Made by a program: the position numbers and the translations under genes
From: an uncultured Phycisphaera sp.
GTDB lineage: Bacteria > Planctomycetota > Phycisphaerae > Phycisphaerales > SM1A02
DNA length: 6,522 bases
Reading direction: 5' to 3'
Assembly: GCA_937911845.1 (NCBI GenBank)
Contig: CALDQF010000462.1
Span: 1 to 6,522 of the forward strand
Notes under the pieces: model-generated
Told to the model about the DNA's origin: nothing
Database searches by the model: none
The model's input: the letters and a program-made list of their open reading frames with translations, nothing else
In this document: positions 5,845 to 6,522 of the stretch, in pieces
Numbering within the stretch: position 1 is the first letter of the stretch
Layout of the letters: each line of letters starts with the position of its first letter

Positions 5845-6522
5845 ATGGCAATGACCAAAAGTGTCAAGGCTGTCAAGGATTTCCTGCCTGCCAGCTACAA
5901 GCTGCAGCTTGAAAAGGAATCAGAAGCAGCACAAGAGCGTTCAAAGTTCAGTGACGGCCCTGGTCGTTATTTGAAAGCACCCACAGAAACAACCGACGCC
6001 AAAGGTCGAAAGGTGCCCGGAACCTGTGAGTTCAGAATTATGGGGCCTAGTGATTGGGGCTGGCAGATCTGGTACACGAACGAAGAAGGATCACCACGTT
6101 GCAAACGCTGGTATGGGGATGATTTAACTGCCAAAGGCGTCGACAACGGGCAAGTTCCCGAAGATGAACTCCCGCCCAACTACAAGACTTATGAAAAGTC
6201 AGGCAAACCTCAGATCAAGAGGTACATCTCGATGGTTGTTTACAACATCGTAGAGGACACTTTCCAGATCTTGGATCTTGTCCCTGAAACGCTGCAGAAG
6301 CAATTCAACGCGGCTTGTATAAATCCGAAGTGGGGTTCACCTCTGGGATATGACTTCCTGTGGACCCGAACGGGTGAACAATTTTCGACTGAGCACACCC
6401 TCCAGCCACAACCTCACTACGAGGTTCCTGCTGAGATCCAAGCTCGATTTGATGCATTGGATGTCGACATTGTGGCTCACCTTCGTGATGCTCCAATCGA
6501 TCAAGTCTGGGGAGACATTGAA
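5845..6522 (+). CDS. Phage-type single-stranded DNA-binding protein, 3' end outside window
   Basis: Coats single-stranded DNA exposed by the helicase and supports the polymerase. The frame is open for 226 codons to the window edge with no stop, so the gene is truncated by the window only. The pattern fits phage ssDNA-binding (OB-fold) proteins: a charged N-terminus, FRIM...WGWQIW (63-76), PRCKRW (84-89), then K..YISMVVYN (125-134), FQILDLVPETLQ (140-151), WGSPLGYDF (163-171) and an aromatic/proline end (TEHTLQPQP, 182-190). The abundance of Trp and Tyr suits stacking on bases. The typical C-terminal acidic tail would lie beyond the window. The ATG at 5845 has no Shine-Dalgarno site and follows a T-tract; a second ATG lies two codons on (5851). 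It is co-oriented with the HTH gene but probably has its own promoter. Family assignment is by remembered pattern. Confidence 0.75.
   Translation, partial: MAMTKSVKAVKDFLPASYKLQLEKESEAAQERSKFSDGPGRYLKAPTETTDAKGRKVPGTCEFRIMGPSDWGWQIWYTNEEGSPRCKRWYGDDLTAKGVDNGQVPEDELPPNYKTYEKSGKPQIKRYISMVVYNIVEDTFQILDLVPETLQKQFNAACINPKWGSPLGYDFLWTRTGEQFSTEHTLQPQPHYEVPAEIQARFDALDVDIVAHLRDAPIDQVWGDIE

Overview
The window carries a compact DNA-replication module, most likely from a bacteriophage, a prophage or an integrative mobile element. Nothing here is structural, lysis-related or metabolic. All confidently assigned genes copy DNA, bind single strands or look regulatory. A cyanobacterial (picocyanobacterial) host or phage is my best guess. 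It rests on remembered resemblance of the primase motifs (a ...GQCIVLG...Y.W segment) and of the HTH protein to cyanobacterial proteins, and on weak or absent Shine-Dalgarno sites before several starts. It is an inference, not proof.

Left arm (4-4908, all on the minus strand). Read in the direction of transcription, it starts with an 855-aa primase-helicase (2341-4908). This protein joins an archaeo-eukaryotic-type primase/polymerase (prim-pol) head, a small cysteine (zinc-type) motif, a VirE-type superfamily 3 helicase and a winged-helix domain, followed by a loose tail. After about 200 bases of non-coding DNA with a possible promoter comes a very acidic protein of at most 102 aa (1832-2140) of unknown function. 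Its 3' end overlaps the start of a family A DNA polymerase with a proofreading exonuclease domain and no 5' nuclease domain (4-1938).

Centre (4909-5040). A 132-base divergent control region contains two adjacent short dyads and separates the minus-strand genes from the plus-strand genes.

Right arm (5041-6522, plus strand). A 242-aa protein with an HTH-like N-terminal part (5041-5769) is followed by 75 bases with a hairpin/T-tract terminator overlapped by a TTGACA promoter. Then comes a phage-type single-stranded-DNA-binding protein (5845-6522), cut off by the window end.

Together these supply primer synthesis, unwinding, strand coating and proofreading synthesis: a nearly self-sufficient replisome. 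The most interesting non-gene signal lies inside the primase-helicase gene. The DNA encoding the poorly constrained C-terminal tail (about 2445-2729) holds four tandem 10-bp units at helical-turn spacing, oppositely oriented copies about 200 bp away, a G-rich dyad and short direct repeats. This is the layout expected of an iteron-type replication origin buried in a replication gene.
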